NCBI GenBank assembly: GCA_013286205.1
Contig: JABDGD010000015.1
Span: 1-48,783 of the forward strand
Reading direction: 5' to 3'
DNA: 48,783 nt
From: Candidatus Firestoneibacteriota bacterium
GTDB taxonomy: Bacteria > Oederibacteriota > Muellerivitia > Muellerivitales > Muellerivitaceae
Part shown: piece after piece, positions 26,339-34,815 of the stretch
Position numbering within the stretch: position 1 is the first letter of the stretch
Layout of the letters: each line of letters starts with the position of its first letter
Program-made: the position numbers and the translations under genes
Notes under the pieces: generated by a model
Databases searched by the model: none
What the model was told of the DNA's origin: nothing
The model's input: only the letters and a program-made list of their open reading frames with translations

Positions 26339-27025
26339 CTACCATTCGATCAGAAGGGCATCAGCCAAAAATTTCATCAAAGGCTCCGCGGCACGGCAAG
26401 ACTCAATGAAGACTTCCATGAAATGGGAAGAACAGGCGGTTTTCTCATCCAGGGAGGAGAAACAAATAAAGTCTTTACGCTTTAAATCCTCGATGTAGGG
26501 ATGGGCCGGATCATAGCCCTTGGGCGGGCGAACCAGTTTGTCGCCGTCCAACGCGCATTCTTTTTTGAATTTTTTATTGGTTAAAACCGCTTTCCATTTT
26601 TCTGGGTGGTTCGCCAGATGGTCGCGAATTTGGCCCAGGGTAGGCGGCTCAGGGCGCCAGATACCCCCGCCGGTAAAAACCTCGCCCGGTTCCAGGTGCA
26701 GGTAATAGCCGGGTACATGAAAATCACTGAAGCGGTCATGCCGGAATTTGGCCGAAGCGGCGGTTTTATAGGGGGTTTTGTCTTTAGAAAAGCGGGTGTC
26801 ACGGTAGATGCGGAACATGGAACCGCCCATAGGGCTGTTATCCGCGGTCATGTGTTTGCTGATTTTGCGAAGCTGGGGGCCGACTTCCCCGATGAAATCG
26901 AGCAGGGGATTACGCACCTGCAGCTCATAGCGCTCTTTGTTCGCGTGAAACCAGGGCCGGTTGTTGTTTTTTTTCAGTTCCCGGAGAAACTTGAAAAAGG
27001 TCGGTTGGAAATAAACTTTACCCAT
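26339..27025 (-). CDS. DUF2461 (TIGR02453) protein
   Basis: A 228-229-residue cytoplasmic protein. The signature 'FLRELKKNNNRPWFHANKERY' near the start, 'FRIYRDTRFSKDKTPYKT' in the middle and GGGIWRPEP later are the hallmarks of this conserved uncharacterised family. Two ATG codons are adjacent (27028 and 27025); the second gives better spacing from AGGAG. It starts just after the FMN reductase stop, inside an operon. No function is established for the family. Confidence 0.8.
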   Translation of the reverse strand: MGKVYFQPTFFKFLRELKKNNNRPWFHANKERYELQVRNPLLDFIGEVGPQLRKISKHMTADNSPMGGSMFRIYRDTRFSKDKTPYKTAASAKFRHDRFSDFHVPGYYLHLEPGEVFTGGGIWRPEPPTLGQIRDHLANHPEKWKAVLTNKKFKKECALDGDKLVRPPKGYDPAHPYIEDLKRKDFICFSSLDEKTACSSHFMEVFIESCRAAEPLMKFLADALLIEW

Positions 27026-27033
27026 CATTTCTC

Positions 27034-27594
27034 CTATCGCTGCGCGGCGCTGAGCGCTGAAGCGGCTTTGAGATATTCTTTCACCATTTTTTCTAAACGG
27101 GCCATGTTTTTCTCTTCCACAAATTTTCCATTCGCGTCAAAGGCATTTTGAGCGAAGCCCAGGGTATACATGTCGGGATAGACGAAGACGCCCAGGCCTT
27201 CCAAAGGAATGCGGGTTTGCCACAGGCCGCGAATACCGCCGGCGCCGCTGATGGAAGCGGATAACAGCAGGGCGCTTTTGCCCCGGAGCAGATGCAGATT
27301 GACGCGGGAGACCCAATCGATGGCGTTTTTAAAATTGCCCGGGATGGAAAAATTATATTCGGGGATCGCCAGCAGCAGCCCGTCGGCGGCTTGGAGCCGG
27401 TTGGCGAATTTTAAGGCACCGGAGGGGAATCCTTTTTCCTGAAGATCCCCGTCATAAGGAGGCATGTCGAATTCGCGGAAGTCCACCAGATCCACCTCGG
27501 CGCCGTTTTGATCGGCGATCTCGGCGGCCCAGGCCAGGAGTTTTTTGTTGGTCGAACCGGTGCGCACAGAGGAAGTGAAGGCCAGCAGTTTCAT
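27034..27594 (-). CDS. NADPH-dependent FMN reductase
   Basis: A flavodoxin-like fold enzyme of 186 residues that reduces FMN or quinones with NAD(P)H in the cytoplasm. The phosphate-binding loop is SSVRTGSTNKKL at 8-19, and the flavin motif IPEYNFSIPGNFKNAIDW lies near 98-115. It is the first gene of the operon, with ATG at 27594 and AAGGA upstream. Substrates in vivo (quinone, azo or chromate) are not resolved. Confidence 0.88.
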   Translation of the reverse strand: MKLLAFTSSVRTGSTNKKLLAWAAEIADQNGAEVDLVDFREFDMPPYDGDLQEKGFPSGALKFANRLQAADGLLLAIPEYNFSIPGNFKNAIDWVSRVNLHLLRGKSALLLSASISGAGGIRGLWQTRIPLEGLGVFVYPDMYTLGFAQNAFDANGKFVEEKNMARLEKMVKEYLKAASALSAAQR

Positions 27595-27630
27595 GAAGAG
27601 TCCTTTATCAGTAATGCCGCTAGGGTAATA

Positions 27631-27668
27631 AAAAAAAGGGCCGAAGCCAAGACGGCTTCGACCCCTTT
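27631..27668 (-). terminator. Rho-independent terminator after the YceI gene
   Basis: A long hairpin (27638-27665; CGAAGCC/GGCTTCG core) is followed on the minus strand by eight T residues. Confidence 0.85.
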
Positions 27669-27686
27669 TAAACTAATTTTTGAGAA

Positions 27687-28355
27687 TTAGTTGGCTTTCG
27701 GCGCTTCCGTAGGAGCTTCTTTGGGCTCTTCCTTCTTCTTGTTCATCATTTTCTTCATTTTTTCCAAAGAGGCTTTGGTCATCAGGGAAATGTTCAGGTT
27801 GATATTCACGTCGTTGGCCACAATCAGGTTGCCGGCGCCGGTCAATTTATCCTGGCCCCAGACCAAACCGAAGTCGCGGCGGTCAATCTTGGTGCTGGCC
27901 GTAAAGCCCGCGATATCCATACCCATCATGGTATCTTTGCCCAAATAGTCCACATCGAGAACAACGGACTTGGTGACACCGTGGATGGTCAAGTCGCCGG
28001 TGACTTTATATTTCTTGTCGCCCGCGGTTTCCACGCCAGTGCTTTTGAAAGTCAGAGTGGGATACTTTTCAGCGTCAAAGAAATCGGGCGATTGTAAATG
28101 CTTGTCGCGCATTTCATTGTCGGTGCTGATGCTGGCGGTTTGGATGGTGACGTTGATTTTGGCGGCTTCCGGCTTTTTGTCATCAAACTTGATGGTGCCA
28201 TCAAAATCCTTGAACTCGCCATTTACCGGAGCCAAAGCGTGGCGGACGGTAAAACCAACGTTGGAATGGGCTTTATCAAATCCATAAACTTCAGCGCGAA
28301 CGGTTGAAACGGCTAAAAAGCTAAAAGCGGCTAAGAATAAAAACAGCTTCTTCAT
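27687..28355 (-). CDS. YceI-family periplasmic protein
   Basis: A 222-residue secreted lipocalin-like protein; YceI folds bind isoprenoids such as quinones in a hydrophobic barrel. Signal peptide at 1-20 (ending VRA-EV), then 'DKAHSNVGFTVRH', the standard YceI opening, and later 'DLTIHGVTKSV'. The C-terminal 35 residues add a Lys/Glu-rich tail that typical YceI proteins lack. It is transcribed alone (own terminator), divergently from the alpha/beta hydrolase gene. Confidence 0.9.
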   Translation of the reverse strand: MKKLFLFLAAFSFLAVSTVRAEVYGFDKAHSNVGFTVRHALAPVNGEFKDFDGTIKFDDKKPEAAKINVTIQTASISTDNEMRDKHLQSPDFFDAEKYPTLTFKSTGVETAGDKKYKVTGDLTIHGVTKSVVLDVDYLGKDTMMGMDIAGFTASTKIDRRDFGLVWGQDKLTGAGNLIVANDVNINLNISLMTKASLEKMKKMMNKKKEEPKEAPTEAPKAN

Positions 28356-28384
28356 AAGGGTTCTACCTTTCTTTAATTAAGTTT

Positions 28385-28398
28385 CCTGCCCAGGCAGG
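28385..28398. promoter_or_regulatory. Palindrome in the yceI/hydrolase divergent region
   Basis: CCTGCC and GGCAGG flank a 2-bp centre, about 30 bp upstream of yceI and between the two divergent genes. It could be an operator; its regulator is unknown. Confidence 0.3.
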
Positions 28399-28438
28399 GT
28401 TTTGACGCTCGATCAACTTATCCCGGCTTAAAGATAAA

Positions 28439-28467
28439 TTGATTTTTGAATGAGCGAGTTATATATA
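28439..28467 (+). promoter_or_regulatory. Probable sigma-70 promoter for the alpha/beta hydrolase
   Basis: TTGATT (28439-28444) and TATATA (28462-28467), 17 bp apart, lie 37 bp before the GTG start. Confidence 0.45.
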
Positions 28468-28503
28468 TAGAGTATGTGATTACCAAAAGAAAGTAGGTTC
28501 CCA

Positions 28504-29310
28504 GTGGTAACCGTGAAACGTTTACTCCGTCTATTTCTGATGGTTTTAGCGCTTTGGGGAATGGGATTCGGGAACAGTTCAGCGCAAAACAAAAACGGCG
28601 TCGGCGTCATTCTGCTTCATGGAAAAGCAGGATCGCCCCGGGGCCATATCGCCAAGCTGGCACAGGCACTGCGCGAACATGGTTACGAAGTTTCTACCCC
28701 GACGATGCCCTGGGCCACGGGTGAAATTTACAGCGCCAGTTTTAAAGAGTGCCTCGCGATGATCGGCGAGGAGGTGAAGGGTCTGCGTGAAACTGGAGTG
28801 AAGACCATCGTGATCGGGGGCCACAGTCTGGGGGCCCACATGGCGCTGGCTTACGCGGCGGCGGACGATACTTTAGCCGGCGTTATTTTACTGGCGCCGG
28901 GACATTACCCGGAGGCCTATGCCGCCCGGAAGAAAACCGTCGCCGATAGTTTGGAAAACGCGAAAGAGCTGATGGACAGGGGCGCGGGCGGGGAAAAAGT
29001 TTATTTCAATGATATGGATAATGGAGAGGAAATCACGGTTTTAGCCAAACCTAAAAATTATCTCAGCTTTTTGGACCCGGATGGCCCGGGCCGGATGTCG
29101 GCGGCGGTTCAGTCGTTTAAACATTCCATGCCGGTGCTTTTAATTGTGGAGAAAAACCCTAAAAACGACCCGAAGGAAACTATTTATAACCGTCTGCCGA
29201 AAAACGAGAAGAACCGTTTTGTGCAGTCGGGCGTTGGACATATGGAGGTGCCGGACGCGTCCACCGGTGAGGTTTTGAGCTGGTTAAAGAGTTTAGCTTT
29301 ATCAAATTAG
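28504..29310 (+). CDS. Exported alpha/beta-hydrolase
   Basis: A 268-residue protein with a Sec signal peptide (about 1-27, ending SSA-Q). The fold is clear: 'GVILLHGKAGSPRGH' near 34-47 (oxyanion region), the nucleophile elbow GGHSLG with Ser107, and the catalytic His246 in GVGHMEVP. The acid is probably near 'VEKNPKND' at 218-226. The substrate is unknown. It uses GTG (28504 or 28513), and an HxlR-type regulator starts 14 bp after its stop, so the two form an operon in which the regulator may control the hydrolase. Confidence 0.85.
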   Translation: MVTVKRLLRLFLMVLALWGMGFGNSSAQNKNGVGVILLHGKAGSPRGHIAKLAQALREHGYEVSTPTMPWATGEIYSASFKECLAMIGEEVKGLRETGVKTIVIGGHSLGAHMALAYAAADDTLAGVILLAPGHYPEAYAARKKTVADSLENAKELMDRGAGGEKVYFNDMDNGEEITVLAKPKNYLSFLDPDGPGRMSAAVQSFKHSMPVLLIVEKNPKNDPKETIYNRLPKNEKNRFVQSGVGHMEVPDASTGEVLSWLKSLALSN

Positions 29311-29324
29311 CCTGGAGGCGCAGC

Positions 29325-29726
29325 ATGATTCGACACAGACCCAATAAATCCGGACCCGTTCCCATGGAATGTCCGTTGGAGTTCAGTTTAAAACTTCTGG
29401 CGGGCGCCTGGACGCCGCAGATTGTTTGGTATTTGCAAACCGAACCGCGCCGCTTTGGCGATTTAAAAAGAGACCTGGGCAATGTGTCCGCCAAGGTTTT
29501 GACCACCCGTTTGCGGGAAATGGAAAAGAAGGGAATCATTACCCGCGAAGTGATGCCGACTTCCCCCCCGACGGTGGAATATGCCTTAACCGATGTGGGC
29601 CGCAAAATTGGCCCCGCCCTTCAATCCATCGTGGAAGTGGGCGAAGCCATTCAAAAGCATGTTTTGCGGGAAAAAGCTGAAGGCAAACCGGCCGTTAAAA
29701 AAGTAGCCGCGGCTTCGGCGGTATAA
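29325..29726 (+). CDS. HxlR-family transcriptional regulator
   Basis: A 133-residue winged-helix regulator that binds DNA as a dimer. The core matches HxlR: 'MECPLEFSLKLLAGAWTP' near 9-26 (MECP is often MxCP with a redox-sensing Cys), 'RFGDLKRDLG...SAKVLTTRLREMEKKGII' near 44-75, then the wing and 'YALTDVGR'. A single Cys (about residue 11) sits where redox-sensing members react with aldehydes or quinones. GGAGG upstream. The C-terminus has an Ala/Lys tail. Confidence 0.9.
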   Translation: MIRHRPNKSGPVPMECPLEFSLKLLAGAWTPQIVWYLQTEPRRFGDLKRDLGNVSAKVLTTRLREMEKKGIITREVMPTSPPTVEYALTDVGRKIGPALQSIVEVGEAIQKHVLREKAEGKPAVKKVAAASAV

Positions 29727-29733
29727 AAGTCTT

Positions 29734-29822
29734 TAACCACCAAGGTACCAAGACGCCAAGAAAGCGAAAACATTTAAGCTGAAGTTTTATCTCTCTTGGT
29801 GCCCTTGGTGTCTTGGCGGTTA
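29734..29822. repeat. Imperfect inverted repeat built on CCAAG words
   Basis: The left arm (29734-29764) and right arm (29791-29822) are about 31 nt each, and the reverse complement of the right arm matches the left in most positions. Each arm contains short direct repeats of 'ACCAAGG/GCCAAGA'. Similar CCAAG-rich sequences recur in many environmental genomes, but no function is fixed. It lies between two convergent genes. Confidence 0.75.
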
Positions 29823-29833
29823 ATAGTTTCTGT

Positions 29834-30877
29834 TTACTTATAGGGCAGCGCCCGTTGGATGGATTCCACGGGCGTGACCTTCAAAGTCAGTTTTTCAGAT
29901 CGGCGCAGTATGGATAACTGGCATTCGACGCCTACTTTTTCGTGGTTCAGTAATCGATGCAGATCATCCATGGTTTCCACCGTATGACCATCTAGCTCCA
30001 CCAGAATATCTCTCTCTTTTAATCCCGCTTTTTCAGCCGGACCACCTGATTCAATCCCCACGATCAATACGGCTTTGTCCGACGGGTGATTGAAGTAACG
30101 CTGGGCATTGCGGGGCAGATCAATGTTTTGGCCCCCAATCCCGATGAAACTGCGTCTGACCTTGCCGTATTGCATCAATTGGCTGGCCACCCGCTTAGCG
30201 GTGTCGATGGCGATGGCAAAGCAAAGCCCCTGGGCCGCCTGAATGGTGGCGGTGTTAACGCCTACCACCTCGCCGCGGGAATTCACCAAAGGCCCGCCGG
30301 AATTGCCGGGGTTGAGCGCCGCGTCGGTTTGAATCACGTTATCAATTAAACGGCCCGACTGCGACCGCATGGAACGCCCCAGGGCGCTCACCACGCCAGC
30401 GGTGACGGTGGTTTGAAAGCCCAGCGGGCTTCCGATGGCCACCACTAACTGGCCGACCCGCAGATTTTGAGAAACACCCAGGGCCGCGGGCTTCGCGCCC
30501 GAAAGGTCATCAATGCGGATAACCGCCAGGTCACTGTCGGGGTCCTCGCCAATGAGGCGGGCCTTATAAGATTGTCCATCCAGCAGACTCACTTCCATGT
30601 CCTGCGCTTTTCGAACCACGTGGCTGTTGGTCAAAATAAAACCATCGGGCGTAAAGAAAAACCCTGAACCGCTGCCGGATTTTTGCAGGGGCGCCGAGGG
30701 GTGGCGGCGGGAGAATACATCAATATTCACCACCGAGGGACTCACCTTTTCGGAAGCGTAAATCACCGCGCTGGAATAAGCATCCAGCAAGCCTTCGTTG
30801 TCATAGGGCTGGGTTTCGCGCTTTTCAGCGGAGAGGTTTGATAAGTTTTCGTTATTGAGAAATTGTAGAGAGTTCAT
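29834..30877 (-). CDS. HtrA/DegP-like serine protease with PDZ domain
   Basis: A chymotrypsin-fold protease of 347 residues. The start is ATG at 30877 with GGAGG upstream; an in-frame extension to 31027 would overlap the MFS gene and is not supported. The catalytic triad is visible: H86 in TNSHVV, D116 in SDLAVI and S193 in NPGNSGGP. One PDZ domain fills about 245-340. It lacks a signal peptide or TM, so it seems cytoplasmic, unlike DegP. It lies 62 bp after the MFS gene on the same strand and may be the last gene of a VIT-MFS-protease operon. Confidence 0.88.
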   Translation of the reverse strand: MNSLQFLNNENLSNLSAEKRETQPYDNEGLLDAYSSAVIYASEKVSPSVVNIDVFSRRHPSAPLQKSGSGSGFFFTPDGFILTNSHVVRKAQDMEVSLLDGQSYKARLIGEDPDSDLAVIRIDDLSGAKPAALGVSQNLRVGQLVVAIGSPLGFQTTVTAGVVSALGRSMRSQSGRLIDNVIQTDAALNPGNSGGPLVNSRGEVVGVNTATIQAAQGLCFAIAIDTAKRVASQLMQYGKVRRSFIGIGGQNIDLPRNAQRYFNHPSDKAVLIVGIESGGPAEKAGLKERDILVELDGHTVETMDDLHRLLNHEKVGVECQLSILRRSEKLTLKVTPVESIQRALPYK

Positions 30878-30939
30878 GTCAGCCTCCGTTAGGCCAACAT
30901 ATAAGAAGAATCTTCCGTGAAATCCAGAACCCCTGCGGA

Positions 30940-32103
30940 TTAACGGCGGGTTCGAATTCCCAATAATCCCACCGCAGCCAAGCCCGCCAGAGCGGCACCC
31001 ACCCCAAAGGCCGTGGGGTAGCCCCATTGCTGGCCGACAAAGCCAAAGATCAGGCTGGCGGGCAGGGCGCCCAGGCCGATAATCAGGTTGTAATAGCCAA
31101 AGGCGGTCCCGCGGAGTTCTTTGGGGGCCAAATCGGCGACAAAAGCTTTTTCGGAAGGTTCACAGAGACCGTAAAAAACACCGTAAGCCAGGAAGAGGAA
31201 GATCATGCTGGTCTTGTCCGACAGCAGCGCGAAGCCCAGGTAAATGAGGGCGTAATAGATCCAGCCCGAAATCATCAGCGGCTTGCGGCCCCAACGGTCG
31301 GACAGGCTGCCGCCATAGGGGGAAACGATCATGCGAACCCCGCCGTGAACGCCCCAGAGCAGGGCAATAAGCCAATTAGAAACGCCGACCTGGGAAAGGC
31401 GGATCATCAAAAAAGCGTCGGCGGAATTGCCCAGGCTGAAAATGAAAAGGACCGACAAAAGATACTTAAAGCGGCCGCCGAGAGTGTTCCAATCCCGGAA
31501 CAGGGCGAGTTTCTGGGGCTTCAGGGGGCCGGAGGATTTTTCGTGAATCGTCCAGACGGTGATCCAGGCCATGACACCCGGAATAATAGAAAGCAGAATG
31601 ACGTTGCGAAAGGACAGGCCTAAAAGCAGCAGGCCCCCCGCGATGAAGGGGCCGATTAGTTGGCCCGCGTCATCCATGGCGCTGTGAAAGCCGTAAGAAA
31701 CGCCGCGGTTTTTGCCGTTGGTCACATCCGCGATCAGAGCGTCTTGCGGGGCGGAACGGACGCCTTTGCCCATGCGGTCCGCAAACCGAAGAAACAACAC
31801 CCAGGGCCAGGTGCTGGCCAAACCGACCAGCGGCCGCAGAAGGGTCGACATGGCAAAGCCAAAGATGAGAAAAGGTTTTTTCTTTTTAACCCGGTCCGCG
31901 CCGATGCCCGAAAAAACTTTTAAAAGCGAAGAAGTGGATTCGGCCACACCTTCCACCCAGCCCACCGCCGCGGGCCCCGCGCCCAAAACCTGGGCGAGAA
32001 ACAGCGGCACCACCGGATAGATCATCTCTTTGGCCATGTCATTAAAGAGGCTGACGAGTCCTAACCGAAAGACCGTGGGGGGAATCTTTTTTAACAGTTT
32101 CAT
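30940..32103 (-). CDS. MFS transporter
   Basis: An inner-membrane secondary transporter of 387 residues with about twelve TM segments. The loop after TM2 contains 'GIGADRVKKKKPFLIFG', the MFS motif A region (normally GxxxDRxGRR), and the repeat half contains 'GGSLSDRWGRKPLMISG', which matches motif A well. The substrate is unknown; similar proteins export drugs. Its ATG overlaps the stop of the VIT gene (ATGA), so the two are translationally coupled. Confidence 0.88.
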   Translation of the reverse strand: MKLLKKIPPTVFRLGLVSLFNDMAKEMIYPVVPLFLAQVLGAGPAAVGWVEGVAESTSSLLKVFSGIGADRVKKKKPFLIFGFAMSTLLRPLVGLASTWPWVLFLRFADRMGKGVRSAPQDALIADVTNGKNRGVSYGFHSAMDDAGQLIGPFIAGGLLLLGLSFRNVILLSIIPGVMAWITVWTIHEKSSGPLKPQKLALFRDWNTLGGRFKYLLSVLFIFSLGNSADAFLMIRLSQVGVSNWLIALLWGVHGGVRMIVSPYGGSLSDRWGRKPLMISGWIYYALIYLGFALLSDKTSMIFLFLAYGVFYGLCEPSEKAFVADLAPKELRGTAFGYYNLIIGLGALPASLIFGFVGQQWGYPTAFGVGAALAGLAAVGLLGIRTRR

Positions 32104-32819
32104 TTAATCAGTTTAGCGATGCCGAAAGCGGCGGCGGCGGCACCGATGCCAATCAGGATGGTCATACCCACACCTTTGAACAGGTCTTGCGAGGTCAATT
32201 TGGCTTTCCAATAACCAAACAGACCCAGACAAACGACCGTGATGATGGAAGAATACAAAAGACCTTGCTCGGGAGAGGAGGTATACCAATAGGCCGAAAG
32301 GGGGATGAGCCCGCCGACCGCGTAAGAAGCGCCGATGCGGAAGGCGCTGACAAAAGCCTGCTTGGGATCGGGCTTTTCCAGGCCCAATTCAAAACGCATC
32401 ATAAAATCTACCCACTTGTCGTGGTCGAGAGCCAGTTCTTTGGCGACCTGAGTTTGAGTGTGTTCAGAGATGCCATAGGCGGCCAAAATTTCTTTAATTT
32501 CACGTTCTTCTTCCAGGGGAATGTCTTTAATTTCCTGATACTCGCGTTTTTCCTCGCCGGCATAATGATCTACTTCGGTTTGGCCGGCTAAATAGCCGCC
32601 TAAGCCCATCGAAATGGTGCCGGCTACGACTTCCGCAATGCCCGCGATTAAAATAATGGAGTTACTGCTGACTGCCCCGCTGAGTCCGGCGGACAGGGCG
32701 AAAGGAACGGTTAACCCGTCCGAGAGGCCGATCACAATATCCCGCAGGGCGGCAGTGGCGCCGGAATGTTTTTCGTGATGGTGATGCGGGTGGTGAGCGT
32801 GGTGGCCGGGCAGGGACAT
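32100..32819 (-). CDS. VIT1/CCC1-family Fe/Mn transporter
   Basis: A 239-residue membrane protein with five predicted TM segments; family members move Fe2+ or Mn2+ out of the cytoplasm. The N-terminus is a His cluster (HHAHHPHHHHEKH, 6-18) that could bind metal. TM1 carries the family motif 'DIVIGLSDGLTVPFALSAGL'. Residues 75-145 are an acidic soluble insertion, equivalent to the metal-binding domain of plant VIT1. ATG start with AAGGA upstream. It is coupled to the MFS gene. Confidence 0.9.
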   Translation of the reverse strand: MSLPGHHAHHPHHHHEKHSGATAALRDIVIGLSDGLTVPFALSAGLSGAVSSNSIILIAGIAEVVAGTISMGLGGYLAGQTEVDHYAGEEKREYQEIKDIPLEEEREIKEILAAYGISEHTQTQVAKELALDHDKWVDFMMRFELGLEKPDPKQAFVSAFRIGASYAVGGLIPLSAYWYTSSPEQGLLYSSIITVVCLGLFGYWKAKLTSQDLFKGVGMTILIGIGAAAAAFGIAKLIK

Positions 32820-32840
32820 GAAAATCCTTTGGTTAAAATA

Positions 32841-32863
32841 AAAAGGCCCTGTTGCCAGGGCCT
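32841..32863 (-). terminator. Rho-independent terminator after pirin
   Basis: An AGGCCCT/AGGGCCT stem (32844-32850 with 32857-32863) is followed by a T run on the minus strand. Confidence 0.75.
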
Positions 32864-32929
32864 GAATATCTTAAGACAACCTTTCGGTGTAACTCAAGCG
32901 TTAGACCGATTGAGAAACATTATCACCGT

Positions 32930-33775
32930 TTAACCCAACTGCCCGGTTTGATAGTCATAGAAGGCCTTTTTCAACTCACCCATGGTATTCATCACAAAGG
33001 GGCCGCCGCGAACGACGGGTTCATTGATCTTTTGGCCGGAAGCGAACAGCAGGTGCAAAGGCTTGTCACCGTCGGCTTGTACCTGCACGGCATCACCGGG
33101 GCCAAACACGCCCAGAAAACCCGCTTTGACATAGGTGGGTTCATCCGCGGAGCCGGTCTTGGCCTTGCCCTCGATCACATAGATGAAAGCATTGTGGTCC
33201 GCAGGCACGGGCTGTTTAAACACCGCGCCGGGGGTCAGGTAAAGGTCAAAGTAATCCACCGGCGTATGGCTTTGCGCCGGGCTGGTGGTGCCGTTGTAGG
33301 TACCGGCCAAAATTTTGGCCCTCACGCCGTCATGATTCACCACGGGCAATTTTTCAGCGGGGATATCCTGATACTTAGGCTCGGTCATTTTTAGCTTACC
33401 GGGCAAGTTGAGCCACAACTGATAACCCCAGGCCAAACCGTCCGCCTGTTCGGGCATTTCACTGTGAATAATACCTTTGCCCGCGGTCATCCATTGAATG
33501 GCGCCAGAAGTTAAATGCCCCTTGTTGCCGTGAGAATCCTGATGGGTAAAAGCGCCCGCCAGAAGATAAGTAATGGTTTCAAAACCACGGTGAGGGTGGT
33601 CGGGGAAGCCCGCGGCGTAGTCATCCGGGTTATCGTTCTTAAACTCGTCCAAAAGCAAAAAGGGATCCAGTTGGTCCAGTTCGGGGGTGGCGATGATGCG
33701 CTTTAGCTTTACGCCCGCTCCGTCCGACGTGTTTTGGCCTTGAATGAGTTGAGTAATCTTTCTGAGATTTGACAT
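32930..33775 (-). CDS. Pirin-family protein
   Basis: A bicupin of 281 residues with the start at ATG 33775 (AAGGAAAAG upstream); a longer frame to 33877 is unlikely. By alignment with pirin, the metal ligands are H60 and H62 (in DHPHRGFE) and H104 and E106 (in HSEMP). The C-terminal half is the second cupin. Bacterial pirins often act as quercetin dioxygenases or redox sensors; which applies here cannot be seen. It is monocistronic, with its own terminator. Confidence 0.88.
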   Translation of the reverse strand: MSNLRKITQLIQGQNTSDGAGVKLKRIIATPELDQLDPFLLLDEFKNDNPDDYAAGFPDHPHRGFETITYLLAGAFTHQDSHGNKGHLTSGAIQWMTAGKGIIHSEMPEQADGLAWGYQLWLNLPGKLKMTEPKYQDIPAEKLPVVNHDGVRAKILAGTYNGTTSPAQSHTPVDYFDLYLTPGAVFKQPVPADHNAFIYVIEGKAKTGSADEPTYVKAGFLGVFGPGDAVQVQADGDKPLHLLFASGQKINEPVVRGGPFVMNTMGELKKAFYDYQTGQLG

Positions 33776-33880
33776 GGTCTTTTCCTTTCGTAAGACCATA
33801 GTAGAAAGAACGGAAGGTTCTGAAAAGGGGGAGGGTGCCGGAATGGGGTTACCCCGGGGAAAGGGATCTGAAAACAAAAA

Positions 33881-33908
33881 ATCCCAGCCCCCGTGAGGAA
33901 GCTGGGAT
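33881..33908 (-). terminator. Rho-independent terminator after the coiled-coil protein
   Basis: ATCCCAGC (33881-33888) pairs with GCTGGGAT (33901-33908), followed on the minus strand by TTTTT. Confidence 0.75.
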
Positions 33909-33922
33909 GAACGGCTTGTCGA

Positions 33923-34723
33923 TTAATGCTCGCCCAGAGTGCCGAAGCGAACCTTCGTCATGGTGCCATGCTTATCAAACCAGAACTCAACCTGATCGTT
34001 AAAGCCTAAGCCCTCGCCATGGCGGTATTTTAGGATTTTTTGGTCTTTGTCCCAACCCTGGCTGTCATAAACGAAATAACGGTTTGAGTTGTTAACATTC
34101 GTTCTAACATCACTGCTGGATGATCTAAACGAAACACCATCAGTGGTCAAAAAGTCAAAATCGCCGCTTTGGGCCGCCATTGTCATAAAGAAAATGCCCC
34201 TGTCCCGGTGTTCATACTTCAATAAGTTGGCGTTTTGATAAGTAAACAAGTTACGCGCATGGCCTCCGGCGTCACGCTCATCCAACTTTTTAACCAGCTT
34301 CCAGTTTTGGTCTAAAACCATGTTATTAAAGTCATAAATGCTGAAGCGGTTGCCCTTGTACCAAATCTCGGCGTTGATGAAGTCCAAAATGAAGACGTCG
34401 GTCTTTTCTTTGGCTTCCTTGGCTAAAACTTCCGCCTTTTTGGATTCAGTTTCTTTTAGTTCTTCTAAAGCCAGTTTTTCCTGATCGCCAGTCAGTTTGA
34501 CGGGTTGGGCCGTAGCGGTCGGTACAGGGGATAGCTGCGCCTGAGCCTGCATGAGCTTTAACTTGAGTTGGGCATCTTCTAATTGGAGCTTTTCGAGCTC
34601 AATCTTGTCTTTTTCTTGTTGAATGGCCGTCGTGCTGTCAGTAACAGGGGTAGAGGTTTGAGCTTGAAGGCTACCCTGGGATAAAGCCAAAAGAAGGAAT
34701 GAAACCATCAGTAAATAACGCAT
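33923..34723 (-). CDS. Secreted coiled-coil protein of unknown function
   Basis: A 266-residue exported protein; ATG at 34723 with GAAAGG upstream (an in-frame ATG at 34744 is less plausible). Signal peptide 1-22, a Thr/Ser linker, then a charged coiled coil (about 33-62 and 78-110, Lys/Glu/Leu/Gln rich) and a globular C-terminal domain with no recognised family. The globular part contains 'FSIYDFNNMVLDQNW' and many aromatic residues. The coiled coil suggests multimerisation in the periplasm. Its neighbour upstream is an abundant outer-membrane protein, but each gene has its own terminator. Confidence 0.68.
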   Translation of the reverse strand: MRYLLMVSFLLLALSQGSLQAQTSTPVTDSTTAIQQEKDKIELEKLQLEDAQLKLKLMQAQAQLSPVPTATAQPVKLTGDQEKLALEELKETESKKAEVLAKEAKEKTDVFILDFINAEIWYKGNRFSIYDFNNMVLDQNWKLVKKLDERDAGGHARNLFTYQNANLLKYEHRDRGIFFMTMAAQSGDFDFLTTDGVSFRSSSSDVRTNVNNSNRYFVYDSQGWDKDQKILKYRHGEGLGFNDQVEFWFDKHGTMTKVRFGTLGEH

Positions 34724-34765
34724 AGCACCAACCTTTCGTGCCACAGGTTACAGTCTTTTTAGGCA

Positions 34766-34801
34766 AAAAAAAAGCCCCGCTTCTTTCGAAGCGAGGCTTT
34801 T
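34766..34801 (-). terminator. Rho-independent terminator after the outer-membrane protein
   Basis: A stem of GCCCCGCTTC against GAAGCGAGGC with a TTTC loop lies between two A/T runs, so it can act on either strand; the minus-strand gene above is the likely user. Confidence 0.85.
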
Positions 34802-34815
34802 CGAGAAAAACCGAA

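Noticed and set aside
31027..31623. 198-residue plus-strand frame
   Set aside because: Antisense to the MFS transporter and rich in Gln/Ala/Gly typical of shadow frames.
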